NCBI RefSeq assembly: GCF_037975245.1
Contig: NC_092579.1
Span: 25,961,166 to 26,025,165 of the forward strand
Length of the DNA: 64,000 nt
Source of the DNA: Apostichopus japonicus
Lineage: Eukaryota > Echinodermata > Holothuroidea > Aspidochirotida > Stichopodidae
Direction: 5' to 3'
The notes under the pieces are model-generated. The model searched no databases. It worked only from the letters and a program-made list of their open reading frames with translations, and was not told the origin of the DNA. The position numbers and the translations under genes were made by a program. Shown piece after piece: positions 13,258-25,925 of the stretch; the first letter of the stretch is position 1; each line of letters starts with the position of its first letter.

Positions 13258-14518
13258 TTAAAGGAATTGTCTGGTGGAAGATTTCGATACATTGTACTTG
13301 TAATTATTATTTTTCTCTTTCTAACCATGTAAAAATTGTCCCCATTCGACATTTTCTTCTTGTAGAAATCTGGTTTTCAAATTCACCAGTTTCTCACCAA
13401 AAGTACCGTTTGTTCGAACGCTTCAATATGGTGATTGACGTAGTGCTTGCAGATAGGCAAAACAGGCGACTTGAAGTTAGCACTCCCAATTCCACAGCAA
13501 ATTAACTCACGTGTAAGCACATTGGATTGCCTCATATATATAACGTACATACTCGCGAACGTATATACTACGATGCTCAGTTGGTGTACTTGTATAGCGT
13601 TACACATAGTACACTCACACTCAAACCACAGTTCATTAACTGTTCTTTGAAATCGCTGAAATAAAATTCACGGATCAAATTAACAGTAAAAGGAAACTTG
13701 TAAAGTATTCGTTAAACCGAAAGATGAAACTTGGCGGGATCGATGTCATCGCAGAACTGTCCGATTGTAAACGTTAGTGTAGCCTATACACGCGGACATT
13801 CATCGCGCTGGAGCTGGATACCGCGATGTATAAACAACGAAGAGCCTGCTGTTAAAACTTATCTTGTGTTACACAAAGACCACGAAACCACCGATCTACT
13901 ACATATATTGCGGCTTAAGGAGTTTTTTAAATCATATCTAATTTATAAGAAATTTCACCGGAAATTATTGAAGAAATTGATCGAATCGTTGTCAGAGCAG
14001 AATATAGCACTGAGAAGCTTAGGCTTCGCAGAACTGTCCGATTGTCAACATTTGAGTATAGCCTACATGCGAACATTTTTCGCGTTGGCGCTGGATAGCG
14101 CGATGTATAGCCTGAACAACTCAGAGTCAGCTGTTAAAATTTACCTTCTGTTACTCAAAGACCACGGAACCACCGCTCAAGTACATGGCGGCTTATGGAG
14201 TTTTTGAAAACATATCTAATTTTTAAGAAATTTCACCAGAAATTATGGAAGAAATTTATCTGTATACAAACGCTGTTTTTGTTGTGATTACCGTATAGGT
14301 ACTGTGCGGAGGGTGGGTTATGACGCAATCTGCTATGGCAGAGCTGACGTCACGTATTGTACTGTTCAAATCATATTTGAATTGTCTATCCATAACGATT
14401 AAAAAATCGTTTCTCCGTCAAACGCAACATTAGCGTTCTCATACTTTGACAACATGTTTGGAAAATTATTTACTATTTTTTAAGGTAACTTCTTTGGGCC
14501 ACCAGACAATCCTTTTAA
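13258..14518 (+). mobile_element. T2/Kolobok-like non-autonomous element, copy 1
   Basis: Flanked by TTAA (13258-13261 and 14515-14518). The ends read TTAAAGGAATTGTCTGGTGG on the left and, reverse-complemented, TTAAAAGGATTGTCTGGTGG on the right. TTAA duplications with ends starting TTAAAGGRR are the signature of the T2/Kolobok superfamily. The interior carries a 277-bp tandem duplication (starts 13751 and 14028) that creates a 158-residue frame with no recognisable transposase. A second, 5'-truncated copy with the unit only once is at 21140-22034. No DDE domain is seen, so the element is non-autonomous. Confidence 0.75.
13751..14205 (+). repeat. 277-bp internal duplication in the T2/Kolobok-like element
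   Basis: gcagaactgtccgattgt begins at 13751 and again at 14028. The following ~180 bases align closely (gcctac/gcctat, cgcgatgta, gttaaaa, aaagaccac, accaccg). The copy at 21500-21720 has only one unit, so the duplication is specific to this copy or its sub-family. Confidence 0.8.
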
Positions 14519-16469
14519 GGAATTGCATACTATGATCATCAAGGGCAATGTTAATATTTTTGGGTAACTGAGTACAACAGATTTGTAACCAATGTAAAGA
14601 AAGAACATTTACATATATGGCAATGTCAGATGGATTCACAGTGCATAAAATCGTTCGAGAGTTGTCAGCAAGGAATAATTAATCTGCTGAACGTTGCTCA
14701 ACAAGTGAGACAGCATGTGAGAAAGATCCTTACCATAGTGTGTGCTCCCAACCACCCCACCAACCACCTGCACCAATCATCCCCCTCCCTCATCCAGATA
14801 AAAGGAAAGGAAGTTGTGCATATTAAACCTAAAGCCTTGCTCCATCTGGTAACTGATAGGACAGTCATTTTGTCCTATGTGGGATTCCATAGTGGTGCAA
14901 GGAAGCGAAGTCTTTGGTTTCCCATTTCACTCGCCCTTTCATCAGCGAGACAGAAGAAAGAGACCGATATTGATAGTGAAGTTCACAGGGGTACCAACTC
15001 ATCATAAAGCTATTTAAGGCAGTTGTAGCTTTTCAATCAGTTAAAACAAAGCAGAGTGGCAAACAAAAGAAAGCCTCAATTTTAACTTCTGATGTCAATT
15101 TTTAGCCTCAGGTTAATGTCACCAGCTCCTATTTAACATCTTGACAAAGATGATACTACATATACCTACAGCTGATGCCTTACATATATCTACAGCACAG
15201 CCAATACTAAATTGTATGTTACTATAACTGCACACTTAGAAACTCAAAGATTCACTGAAAAATATTACAAATTACTCAAACATAATACAAGACAAAAATA
15301 ATTCAGTTGATGAACGTAAAACTATACGCATAGACGTAAAACTATCTTGTTATGTTTGTATATCATCCTTACCAAAGAATAGCCTTGAGGGACAAATGAT
15401 GACATCACTTGCCAAAATAGATTCCAATTATCAACAATTACTTTATTTAATAATGAAAAATTGATAGTTTAGCTACTACAGGGACTCTCCATGAGAAATA
15501 AGAGCATTGGAAACCCATCGTAACCATGGACACCATGGGACAGACGAACATGTGAGGTACAACAAACTTTTCATATAGAAACATTCCTCACACTACAAGA
15601 AAGAGGTGCAATCACGTTAGCAGGCAATTAGTGGAAGTTTGTTAATAATATCCGAAGAACGATACAAGCTTGTTTCCAGTATTTTCTCTGTGATAATCCT
15701 TACTTGTCAATGTCATCTCTAATTTTCAAGTTGAAATATAATAACATTTGAGCTGTCAATGCATGTGAATTACTGCAACAAGTGGTAAACAACTAGTAGA
15801 AGAAATATAAGTTTATATATTCTGTAGTTTCAAATTAAGCACTCTGACAAGTTTTCATAATTTGCTAGTTGGACTGTCAATCTGTAACTAGCATCAAGCT
15901 GTTTTGGTTACTACAGATGAGCAGCTAATGATTGCTCATGTTTAAAGAAGCATCTGGGAAGGCTCTACTGTAGCTTTGTTGTAGTTTATATGGTTGTCAT
16001 TAGTGGGAAGAATCCAAGTTTTCATCACACAGTTAAAGATGTGATATGTGAGTGACTCCCTGTTACATTAAGGTCTGTGCACACTTCATAATACTTTCTT
16101 AGTACTTTCATTTAGCTTGAGATGTGAATACTTAATGATACCGCATGAAACACAACATGATACTAAGGGAAACTGAAAGTAGCTGTAATTCACACTTATT
16201 ATTATTATTCACGCTACTTTTACTGCAGCTCGTCCAAAACTGCAAGTCCTACTTTGTTTCGCTATAACTGAAAACTCTCAGGGGAATTTCCCCCACTAAG
16301 CTTGCTCAGTTGTGTTACAGCAAACTAGAAGGGGTGCTCCATTTTGCCATAGACTGGCTTAATGCATTAATTGCACACATGTCAATGGAGTATTAGCATG
16401 TACATAGGTTCATTTTTTGTATAAAAAGAGTATCTTCAAAATGACCTCTCAGCCAAACTTCCCATGTCG

Positions 16470-16625
16470 AGAGAGCAGTAAAATTCCTATTGAATATACC
16501 AGCCTGCATGTGAGAATCTATTGTACCTTGAATATACCAATTTGCATGTGAGAATCTACTGTAAATTCCTATTGAGTATACCAGCCTGCATATATGTGAA
16601 TCTACTGTAAAATCCTGTTGGGCAC
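16470..16625. repeat. ~60-bp tandem triplicate
   Basis: Three diverged units containing tataccagcctgcat or tataccaatttgcatgtgag followed by gaatctactgtaaa. Confidence 0.7.
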
Positions 16626-16714
16626 AGGTATACACTTTTTATTGATTTCATTGATAGGAAATCACTTTGTGGATGATACATCCTCCTCCTCATGAAGGTT
16701 CAGTTTGTGGTATA

Positions 16715-17122
16715 TTGTACATCATACATGTACTTCATAGATCATACATCTACATTATACATGTACATCATACATGTACTTATTACATCATACATGTACT
16801 TCATACATGTACATCATACATCTACATTATACATGTGCATCATACATGTACTTCATATATCATACATGTAAATCATACATCATACATGTACATTATACAT
16901 GTACATCATACATAAACTTATTACATCATACATGTAAATCATACATCATACATGTACATTATACCTGTACACCATACATGTACATGAACATCATACATGT
17001 ACTTCATAAATGTACATCGTACTGTACATTATACACAACATCATACATGTACTTCATACATAATAAATGTACTTCATACATGTACATCATATATCATACA
17101 TCATACATGTACATCATACATG
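16715..17122. repeat. ACATGTAC-rich tandem repeat, left part
   Basis: Irregular repeats of catacatgtacatcat and variants. The core catgtacatg is palindromic. The array is interrupted by a MITE at 17123-17566 and resumes after it. Confidence 0.9.
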
Positions 17123-17566
17123 TATGGCAAGCCATGTGGGACAAACACTGCATAATATATCAGCGTATTAATCATAATTTATATGCGTATTAATTGGAAT
17201 ATATACGCGTATGTATTATTAGCCAATCATATGGCCCAAATATATCCGCGTATTAATTCGAATATATACACGTATTAATTCGAATATATACACATATTAA
17301 TTCGAATATATACACGTATTAAATAGAACACATATGGGGATTAAATCCAATATATTCACAGATTAATTAGAATTTACACGAAAACACATTACCGCTCTTG
17401 CTGTGTACATTTACCAACGATAAATGTTTTGGCGGGCTCGCAAAATCGCTTCATAAAGCGAAACTTTACACATGTACAACACATATATATTCGAATTAAT
17501 ACGCGTATATATTCAAATTAATATGCTGATATATTATGCGGTGTTTGCCCCACATGGCTTGCCATA
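17123..17566. mobile_element. MITE inserted in the ACATGTAC repeat
   Basis: Long terminal inverted repeats: TATGGCAAGCCATGTGGG at the left, and the same (ending cttgccata) at the right. The inversion continues inward for about 45 bases (acaaacactgcataatatat / atatattatgcggtgtttg). Subterminal repeats of ttaattcgaatatatacacg fill the flanks, and a non-repetitive GC-richer core lies at about 17390-17460. There is no coding frame. TA at both edges is compatible with a TA target duplication. Confidence 0.75.
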
Positions 17567-17850
17567 TACATGTACACTATAAACGTACTTCATTCATACA
17601 TCATACATGATACTTCATACATGTACATCATACATGTACATCATACATCATACATGTACATCATACATGATACTTCATACATGTACATCATACATGTACT
17701 TCATACATAATACATCATACATGTACATCATACATGTACATCATACATAATACATCATACATAATACATCATACATAATACATCATATATGATACATCAT
17801 ATATGATGTACAACATACATGCATACATACATGCAACATACATGCATACT
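17567..17850. repeat. ACATGTAC-rich tandem repeat, right part
   Basis: Continuation of the array left of the MITE, with catacatgtacatcat units that degrade to cataatacatcat and then gcatacatacatg. Confidence 0.9.
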
Positions 17851-18898
17851 TTCTACAAATTTGCTATGATTTCACATGGCAAATCATGGCTCATAAAGAC
17901 ACAAAAAAAAACCTAACAAAATTTTGTGGTTCCTTGCCACATGTTATATGAGAACAATTGCAAACTGTTAACTCTAACGGCTTGCAGAGTGATCAGCAAG
18001 GTTCTTGAAATTTCAATTGCAGAATTGATCTTTCCTGATGTAACTTCAGTTGACTCATGCTGGTACACACTGTTCTCCTTGAATTGCCAATCTGTGTGGT
18101 ATGAGTTACATCAACTAAAATGCAGGTATCAAAGCCATTTGTTCACTATGTATTTTGCTACCAATGCTTATAACCAATTTTCCTTGATTTGGAATATCCT
18201 TGGTTAAGACCAGTTGTACTGTCTAGAATTTTTAATGTATAAATATTGATCTTTAAAACCAGCATCCAGTTTCTGATGTTTCAACAAGAATCATTGCATG
18301 CATTATTCTATCATTGGCTATCTAAACAAACTGTCAGGCAATTAAAGGCATTTATCATGTCAAGTACACAGCAAATGGAAGCCTGCATGGTAGAAGCATG
18401 AGTGGTTCATTACACAGATACACATCCATACATGAAACTCATATCTTCAAATATGTCTTTAAATTAGATAATTATTAACCTACATCTTAACTGATGGTTC
18501 TGAGTGGACAAATTTGTTGATCAGCATTAATGAAATCGTTTTTTATAAATTACCACACTGAGTTACCAGAACATCAATGTTACATAATTTAAGTCACTTC
18601 ATGTATTTTGTGCCAGAATTCCTAAAGAAATGTGAAAGTTTGCAGTTTAAACCTTTAAGAGTTGAATCTGAATAGGCATGTCACAACAGTGCTTGGAAGA
18701 GTTACGTTTGTCCACATATAGGCTTTAACATTGACTTAAGTAAACAATAATGCCAATTGAATTGAAACTTTTGTGTTTCTGTTACAGAATAGGACCTGTG
18801 ACATTGAAGCATCTGTCAGCAGTATTTCTTGTCCACGACTGGCATGTTCATTCATTTACTGTCTAACAACACACATTGCATTGAAACATTAATGTAAA

Positions 18899-19638
18899 TG
18901 CAGAATGTGTCTTATGGAACAAAACATCATTCCTTCCATATTAGTTAAGAGTTAAAGCTAAGTGGTTAAATCAACCTACAGAATGTGTCTTACAGAACAA
19001 CACATCATTCCTTCCATATTAGTTAAGAGTTAAAGCTACGTGGTTAAATCAACCTACAGAATGTGTCTTACGGAACAACACATCATTCCTTCCATATTAG
19101 TGAAGAGTTAAAGCTACGTGTTTACATCAACCTACAGAATGTGTCTTATGGAACAACACATCATCCCTTCCATGATAGTGAAGAGTTTAAAGCTAAGTGG
19201 TTAAATCAACCTACAGAATGTGTCTTATGGAACAACACATCATTCCTTCCACATTAGTTAAGAGTTAAAGCTACGTGTTTACATCAACCTACAGAATGTG
19301 TCTTATGGAACAACACATCATCCCTTCCATGATAGTGAAGAGTTTAAAGCTAAGTGGTTAAATCAACCTACAGAATGTGTCTTATGGAACAACACATCAT
19401 TCCTTCCACATTAGTTAACAGTTAAAGCTAAGTGGTTAAATCAACCTACAGAGTGTGTCTTATGGAACAACACATCATTCCTTCCATATTAGTTAAGAGT
19501 TAAAGCTACGTGTTTACATCAACCTACAGAATGTGTCTTGTGGAACAACACATCATCCCTTCCATGATAGTGAAGAGTTTAAAGCTAAGTGGTTAAATCA
19601 ACCTACAGAATGTGTCTTATGGAACAACACATCATGTG
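18899..19638. repeat. 78-bp satellite with two unit types
   Basis: About nine tandem units of about 78 bp, each with cctacagaatgtgtcttatg, gaacaacacatcat and a ttaaagcta(a/c)gtggtt(a) end (for example gaatgtgtct at 18981 and 19059). Two unit types occur: tccatattagttaagagtt and tccatgatagtgaagagttt. They partly alternate, which suggests amplification of a two-unit block. Confidence 0.9.
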
Positions 19639-20064
19639 CTATGGCATTGCCAACCTTAAGGTTTAACTGCTCAATCATTCCCAAAATCCTATGAGCGAAT
19701 GTATCTTCTCAAATATTACACTTTTGGTTTATTCAAATATGACAAATGAGAATGGTAATTTGAATCACATTCTGATAGATGTTTCTTTTATAACTTTCAA
19801 ATGAGTGACTTCAACAGACTAAATATTGTTATAAATATGAATTGACAAGATATATTGCCTGAACAACTGTACTACCCGTACAGTATATTACCTACTTTCT
19901 GCAGTCATGACGGTAACCCGGGGACATTAATATCATCTGGAAATTCCCAAGGGAAGTACCATTTGGACACTTTCTAGACCAATGAATGTTTTATTTCACT
20001 ATGCAAGATCTAAACCTTCGATTCACTACTGCATTTGGTCTAGAACTATCCGAAAAGTGAACTC

Positions 20065-20470
20065 GTCACGCAAGTCACGTTTTCTTGTCACGCGAGTCAC
20101 AATACATCTTCATCGTTATTTTCATGCGTTACAACATCTTTTCCAAGTTGAATAGCAATTGAGGTAGAGGTGTTTTTCAACTTTGGTATGATTATAAAAA
20201 GTTATTGGAAACATTTTAATAAGACATAAGAAATCGAAAATTTGTGTGTGCATTCTGATTTTTGCTAATAGTAACTGTCACGCGAGTCACGTTTAGTTTT
20301 TCGCCAATTTCACCCCCAATACTTGAGGTATAAATATTTTTTCTCTACTGTTGTAAGCATTAAGGCGTACCATCACTGACTACATAAATGCTTTTCTCCC
20401 AGGTAATTACTTTATTTGTTTAATGATATCAAATAGAGAGGAATTGTTGTAAAAATGTCACGCGAGTCAC
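20065..20470. repeat. Cluster of GTCACGCGAGTCAC motifs
   Basis: The 14-mer occurs at 20087, 20277 and 20457, and with one mismatch at 20065. Intervals are 22, 190 and 180 bases. The rest of the interval is not repeated. It may be the decayed remains of an element with subterminal repeats. Confidence 0.5.
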
Positions 20471-21139
20471 CACGGAATTGCCAACCTTCTTGAACTTCAA
20501 ATATGTCTTTTTGTGTAAGTACAAAATCAAGCATATGAAATTGAGTATAACATCTTGAGTACAAGTACAAAGAGGTACTTGACTTTAATTGTTTATGAGA
20601 ATGAATGCACATTGCAAGGAGCACAAGTAAGTGTATGGACAAAATATACAAGCACCAGTCCTATGTACAACATGGTAATATTTGATGAATAATACTTGCA
20701 TAGCCGCAGTCATATAGCACAGATGACATTCTAAATTGATAGTTTCCATAAATATCACATGTCACATAACTTGTATGGTACACTGTAGAACCATGTAATA
20801 TTACACTGAAAATTTTGTTGAAAGGGGAGGGGAAGGAGGACCTGGGGGGGGGAAAGAATACATATTCTATTCTCTTCCACAAGCGTCTTCTTACTATTCA
20901 AGAAATGCTACTATTATAAACAGGATACCTTTCAACTTTAATGCAAAGATCTCAAAATGATCATTTCAATTTACCTACCTAGATAGTGCTAAGGATGAAA
21001 GGATAATTTGGCCAGAAAATTGATTTTCAATATCTAAATGATCATTAACAATAACTACTCTATGAGCAGGTTTACAGTACCTCTTACAGTACCTCATCAA
21101 TAAAAGTGACTAGACTACCTATCATTTCAATAGCCCTGT

Positions 21140-22034
21140 AAGTAAAAATCTGAAATTTTTCATTTTAACCGTTGTTCGAATGCATCAATTTGGGGAATGA
21201 TGTAGTGCAGGCAAATAGGCAAAACGAGTGACTTGAAGTTAGCACTCCCATTTCCGCAGCAAATACACTCTCGCCTGTACACGCACATGTGATTGCCTAC
21301 TATATATTACGTACACATCGTGAACGTACATATACAGCCTAGTCTACCATGCCCAGTTGGTATGTATAGTGTTGCACGTAATACACTTTCACACTCAAAC
21401 CACAGTTCATAAACCGTTCTTTGAAATCTCTGAAATGAATTTCACTGATTAACTTTTCAGTAAAAGAAAGCTTGCAAAGTATTTGGAACATCGAAAGATG
21501 AAACTTGGCGGAATCGATGTCAGAGCAGAATGTAATACCGAGAAGCTTAGGCTTCTCAGAACTGTCCTATTGTAAACGTTACAGTAGCCTACATGCGAAC
21601 ATTCTTCGCATTGGAGCTGGACAGCGCGATGTTTAAACAACGAAGGGTTTGCTGTTCAAACTTATCTCATGTTACACAAAAATCATGAAATCACCGCTGC
21701 ACTACATATATGACGGCTCAACAATTTTTTTAAAACATATATAATTTATAAAAAATTTCACAAAAATTGAGGAAGAAATTAATCTGTATTCAAACATGAT
21801 TTTGTGATTACTATATAGGAACTGTTTGGAGCATGGGTTATGTCGCACTCTATTTGCGAAGATGATGTCACGTTCTCTACTGTTTAAAGTATATTTGAAA
21901 TCTACCCTAAACGATTAAAATATTGTTTCTCTGTCAAACGCATAATTAGCGTTTCCATATTTGGAAAACACGTTTGGAAAATGATTTACTGTTTTTTAAG
22001 GCAACTTCTAAGGGCTACCACACAAGTCTTTTAA
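21140..22034 (+). mobile_element. T2/Kolobok-like element, copy 2 (5' truncated)
   Basis: Homologous to 13345-14518: shares ttcgaa(c/t)gc(t/a)tcaat, ggcaaaac, gacttgaagttagcactccc, cgaaagatgaaacttggcgg and the right end. It ends in TTAA at 22031-22034 with a diverged inverted repeat. The left terminus is not recognisable and the 277-bp internal unit is present once. Confidence 0.7.
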
Positions 22035-22839
22035 AGCTTTCTTTTAGACTATTGTATAAACTGTTACAATGAGGCTGTGGTTTACAAATCCTGATGAGAC
22101 AACTTTTGGCAAAAAAACCCTTCAATTCTCTTCTTTTTGTCTTAGCAAGTTAACAGGATGTACATGCAATATCAATTTAACATGTTCCAAACAGTTCAGG
22201 AATACATTGGGGTATGTCCTGTAGGTCAAATTGGGAGGAATCAGCTGAGCTAGACAAAAGTACTTTTCATCACTTTTCAGAGCCAGAGATGAAAAAAACC
22301 CATCCCGCTGACTCTTCTCTGGATATTGTTGTTGCAGGTACCGAGGACCAGCCAGACCAAGTGGACTGTGATCAGGAATACCGATAAACCCTGGAAGAAT
22401 CATTCATGCACCCAATATGGTGCAGCTTATCAAAACTGGTGATTGGCAGTGTTATTGCAGACGTAGACCTGGTTACTGCGTACACAGTATAGCCCACATG
22501 TGTATTAAACACTGTGCACTGTGCATACTGAAAACTCCGAAAATACATCTTTAACGGACCTAAAATGGTAATTGCATAGAACTTTTGTCCTTTATATTGA
22601 GACGATTAAATAAAACCAGAATGCAAAACGCATTGAGGTTTTGATGGCTTCATTAGACTAGACTTCTGCTGAAGTTAACCAGAAATAGCTGTTACAATAA
22701 AATGGCCCAAACCATTATTTTGATGTACAATTACACTATGGCATGATAAACACAGGTCAGTCTACTGTACCGGGCAATACACACCTCCACCAAAACAATA
22801 GGACAGTCTTGTACTCAATGTGATGCATCCACACATCAA

Positions 22840-23000
22840 GTATGAGAAGTATCAACAATTCCCATTCTTAGATTTCATGTAAAAGGGTTCTCAGAGTTTG
22901 ACCTTACAAGCAACAGGATTCTTGAACTCAATATGCCAAATCCATACACCAGGCCTCCCAGGAGCAGACAATTGTTTACTACTGAGTGAAGAGGTTTGTT
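22840..23000 (+). repeat. Possible fragment of an old dispersed repeat
   Basis: Contains tttgaccttacaagcaacag, gattcttgaactcaatatg and atccatacaccaggcc, a module order like that at 950-1400 and 28300-28400. It is degenerate and uncertain. Confidence 0.3.
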
Positions 23001-23570
23001 TACAATCACATGGGATCATATAGTCTCTAATAGAGTGTGCCACCACAAGTAACACAAAATAAACAGTAGGAAATCATAATACTGATGTGGTCTCATAATG
23101 TGTCTTCTACATTATTTTGTATCAAGTTGACAACTAAAATAAAACAATGGACTACAAATTTAATTTCTAGGAGCTTGTGTCTTTATAAATTCACATGGTG
23201 ACCTAATCTGTGTATAGAATTGATATCAATCTGCCCCAGTCTTCAGGAAAAGTACAGAAAATCAAAAGCAGAACATCTTTCTTGGTATGTTATCAAAGAG
23301 CATCTTATTTCTTTTTTGGTGTGGCTTGGATGTCAGGCTGCACAATTGGAAATTTTGAAAAATTGGGTCAATTGAGGCAGATTTACACCACTTTAGGCCT
23401 GAGCCAAGAGCAGCATAATGAAATTGCTTTCTGGTGAGTAAAGAGGTTTCTTTACAAGTGACAAAAAAATTAAGACTCTCATAGCAAAACCTCTTCACGG
23501 TCATGAAACAGAAAATTGTATGTGCCAACTTGTCAGAGGTTAGCTAGTGGGAACTGCTACAAGGAATATG

Positions 23571-23862
23571 AATATTGAGAATTCATAAAGCGCAGACATA
23601 CCGATAATGGTGCTCAAGGCGCATCACAATATTACCCTGGTCAAATATAACCTGTCAAACATAGAGACAATCCCTACACATGGCAGCAGCTAAACAGCGC
23701 CCAACCGACAGTTTATCTCACAGGTCCCTTTTATACAACTGGTTGAAGAGAGGCAATGGAGATAAAGTACCTTGCCCAAGGACACAACGTAATGATCTGG
23801 CCAGGACTCGATCCTGCAAATCTTAGTCCACAACGCTCTCACTAAGAGACCACATTACTTAG
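23571..23862 (-). mobile_element. Full-length tRNA-derived SINE with LINE-type tail
   Basis: Minus strand: tRNA-like head (gtggtctcttagtgagagcg as A box, ggatcgagtcc as B box), then ttgtgtccttgggcaaggta, a ~150-bp body, and a tail gcgccttgagcaccattatc ... gcgctttatgaattctc. The TGTCCTTGGGCAAG and GCGCCTTGAGCA / GCGCTTTATAAAT blocks are widespread in SINEs of marine animals. Their presence, in order, in about 290 bp supports a complete copy. Confidence 0.75.
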
Positions 23863-24320
23863 ATGAGTTACGTAGAATGGGGTGTTTTTAAAGTCAACAG
23901 GGCATTACGTGGTACCATGTCACATGCTGATGGGGTGCATATGCTGTCAGCCTTAAAATATGATACCATCACAAACCTCCATGTCCATAGTTTCACAGTC
24001 AAAATAATTTTCCCTTCACCAAGTACCTACAATATACTGTATATTCTACAATATATATATTTGAGTAAAGTGATAATAATCTCTGAACAGAATTATCTAT
24101 TTGAATTTCTGTGGTTTTGTATACTGTTCACTACCATCCCCCCCCCTTCCCTGTAAAGTGCATTTTCATAAACATGTCATATGGAATATTTGACATCTAA
24201 CATATAGATTCCATATATAACATACAAGGCGTCTATAATGTTTATATGCATACATTCAGTAGAGCTCAAGACTTTATTTTGACCAATACAATTTCAAAGA
24301 GGAATTTCAAACTGATAGCC

Positions 24321-24503
24321 GTCATTGATAGCTCAGTGGTTAACACCAGTGCCTTCCAATCATAAGGTCCCCAGTTCGAGTCACTCCAAGATTAATTTAT
24401 GTCGTCCAGTTACAGAGTTGTTGACAATTAATATGAATCTAAGAGACTGACTTTGGTCAGCTTGCGGCTTTGATAAGCCAATGAGGCTTCTTTGCAAGTT
24501 AGT
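24321..24503 (+). mobile_element. tRNA-derived SINE (family B)
   Basis: Head tgatagctcagtggttaaca and B-box-like ccagttcgagtcactcc, then gtcgtccagttacagagttg and ctaagagactgactttggtc, ending near gaggcttctttgc. Same family as 11519 (minus) and 35073 (plus). Relative to the 35073 copy it lacks ~30 bases after gacaatt. Confidence 0.75.
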
Positions 24504-24639
24504 TCTATCCTCAACCATGTGTAAGCTATAACAAGATAGTCTCCAACATGTAAATATTTGGGTTAAGTTAAAGTTTTAATGAGTCAGGCAAAATCCAATA
24601 AAAGGGTATAACTGTCATTTGAAAGACGAGCACTTTGTT

Positions 24640-24786
24640 TGTTTGTATACTTCTTTCTTTCTATCTGTACTACTATTTCAGGGAGTCTTCCACATTGTTA
24701 AGCTTTTAAGCTTATATGAAAGACTTCCCTCCACTTTGTACTTTTGTGGAAAAACAAATAAATAAATAAATACAAAAAAATATACA
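24640..24786 (+). mobile_element. LINE 3' end with stem-loop and A-rich tail
   Basis: A hairpin at 24681-24729 (gggagtctt ... aagacttccc, with inner taagctt/aagctta) is followed by a cactttgtacttttgtgg block and then aaacaaataaataaataaat. This matches the end of the LINE at 41220-41590 in structure and tail, with paired changes in the stem. Confidence 0.6.
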
Positions 24787-25744
24787 GACAGTATCCATGT
24801 ACCTCTACATTTGTTTTTCATGCACAGACAATATCCATGTACCTCTGCAGTAGGTAATAGTGGGTATGCATTAGGAGAGTTTTACTTCCTCAAGTGAGGG
24901 GGTTATTTAAGTTTACCTGACTTCAATTGATGCATAAAGTATTCAGCCCATCAACAACAGTCAAAATGGTTTCTTTGGAGCAATTTTTGTAAATCTTGCT
25001 ATAACATCATAATTTTAGATTGAATGAAAATAGCAGAGGCTGATTGGTAACTCTCCTCCAAGTTTAGCATTCTTCACAATTAATACTACAACTGCATTTG
25101 ATATTAAAGACTTCACAACCTGGTAGTAGTAGTAATCTATACCTTAGCATATATAGTCAAGGTCCATGAATACTCTGTATGTTTGGTCTACCAAAGTTGC
25201 ATGTACGTGTGTAAATGTAAGATGACATCATAAGAGTGAAGCACATTCATAAATGCCAAACACCACTTCAAAGGTTTATGAACTACAAAAGTAATAAGAA
25301 TAAACTTGTAATGGCCACAGGGAGCATATAAAAACAAAAATCAAATTCAATTACATATCATGCAAACTTGTACAAGATGATACAATATATTTTCTACTGT
25401 TAGGATAGAATTATGCTTTTGCCAAACATGTTTAAAAATTCTTTGGAAGGAAAACTGAAGGTATTGTGTGGTTTCCATTAGATAAGCTTTTAAATAAGCT
25501 CTTTATGTTTACAGTTTTATTGTGTTTTACTGAATAACTGAAAAACAGTAGAAAATCAACAAGAATCCATAGCAAAATTCTTTTAAGTGGGTTACATGTT
25601 CTATGTGGATACATAGATGTCTGTCTATGAAATTACATTTCACCGAGAAGTCATACCTAAAATAATGTACGAAATGCCCTATGAAAAAAAAAAAAATTGG
25701 GAAATCTGAAAACTTAAGTTTGTCTACTTGTTCCTGAGCTTTAC

Positions 25745-25925
25745 CCATAGCAATGCTGTAATTTATAGTTATGGTAGAAATCAGTACATATTAACTATAG
25801 CAGAACAATGCTGTAATGTGTATTTATGGTAGAAAATATGATTAGTACATATTAACCATAATAAATGTAACAATGTTGTAATGTGTGGTTATGGTAGAAA
25901 ATATGATTGGTACATATTTGTCAAA
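25745..25925. repeat. ~60-bp tandem triplicate
   Basis: Three diverged units with caatg(c/t)tgtaat, atttatggtagaaa and agtacatattaacc. Confidence 0.75.

Noticed and set aside
13731-14207. 158-residue plus-strand frame
   Set aside because: It lies within the T2/Kolobok-like element and arises from its internal duplication. No transposase or other domain is visible.
14630-15007. 125-residue plus-strand frame
   Set aside because: No recognisable domain and no supporting splice sites; it probably arose by chance.
16667-17193. Frames rich in Tyr, His, Ile and Cys
   Set aside because: They are translations of the ACATGTAC tandem repeat.
22122-22403. 93-residue minus-strand frame with Pro-rich start
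   Set aside because: No family pattern recognised and no clear acceptor/donor pair. I could not support it as an exon.
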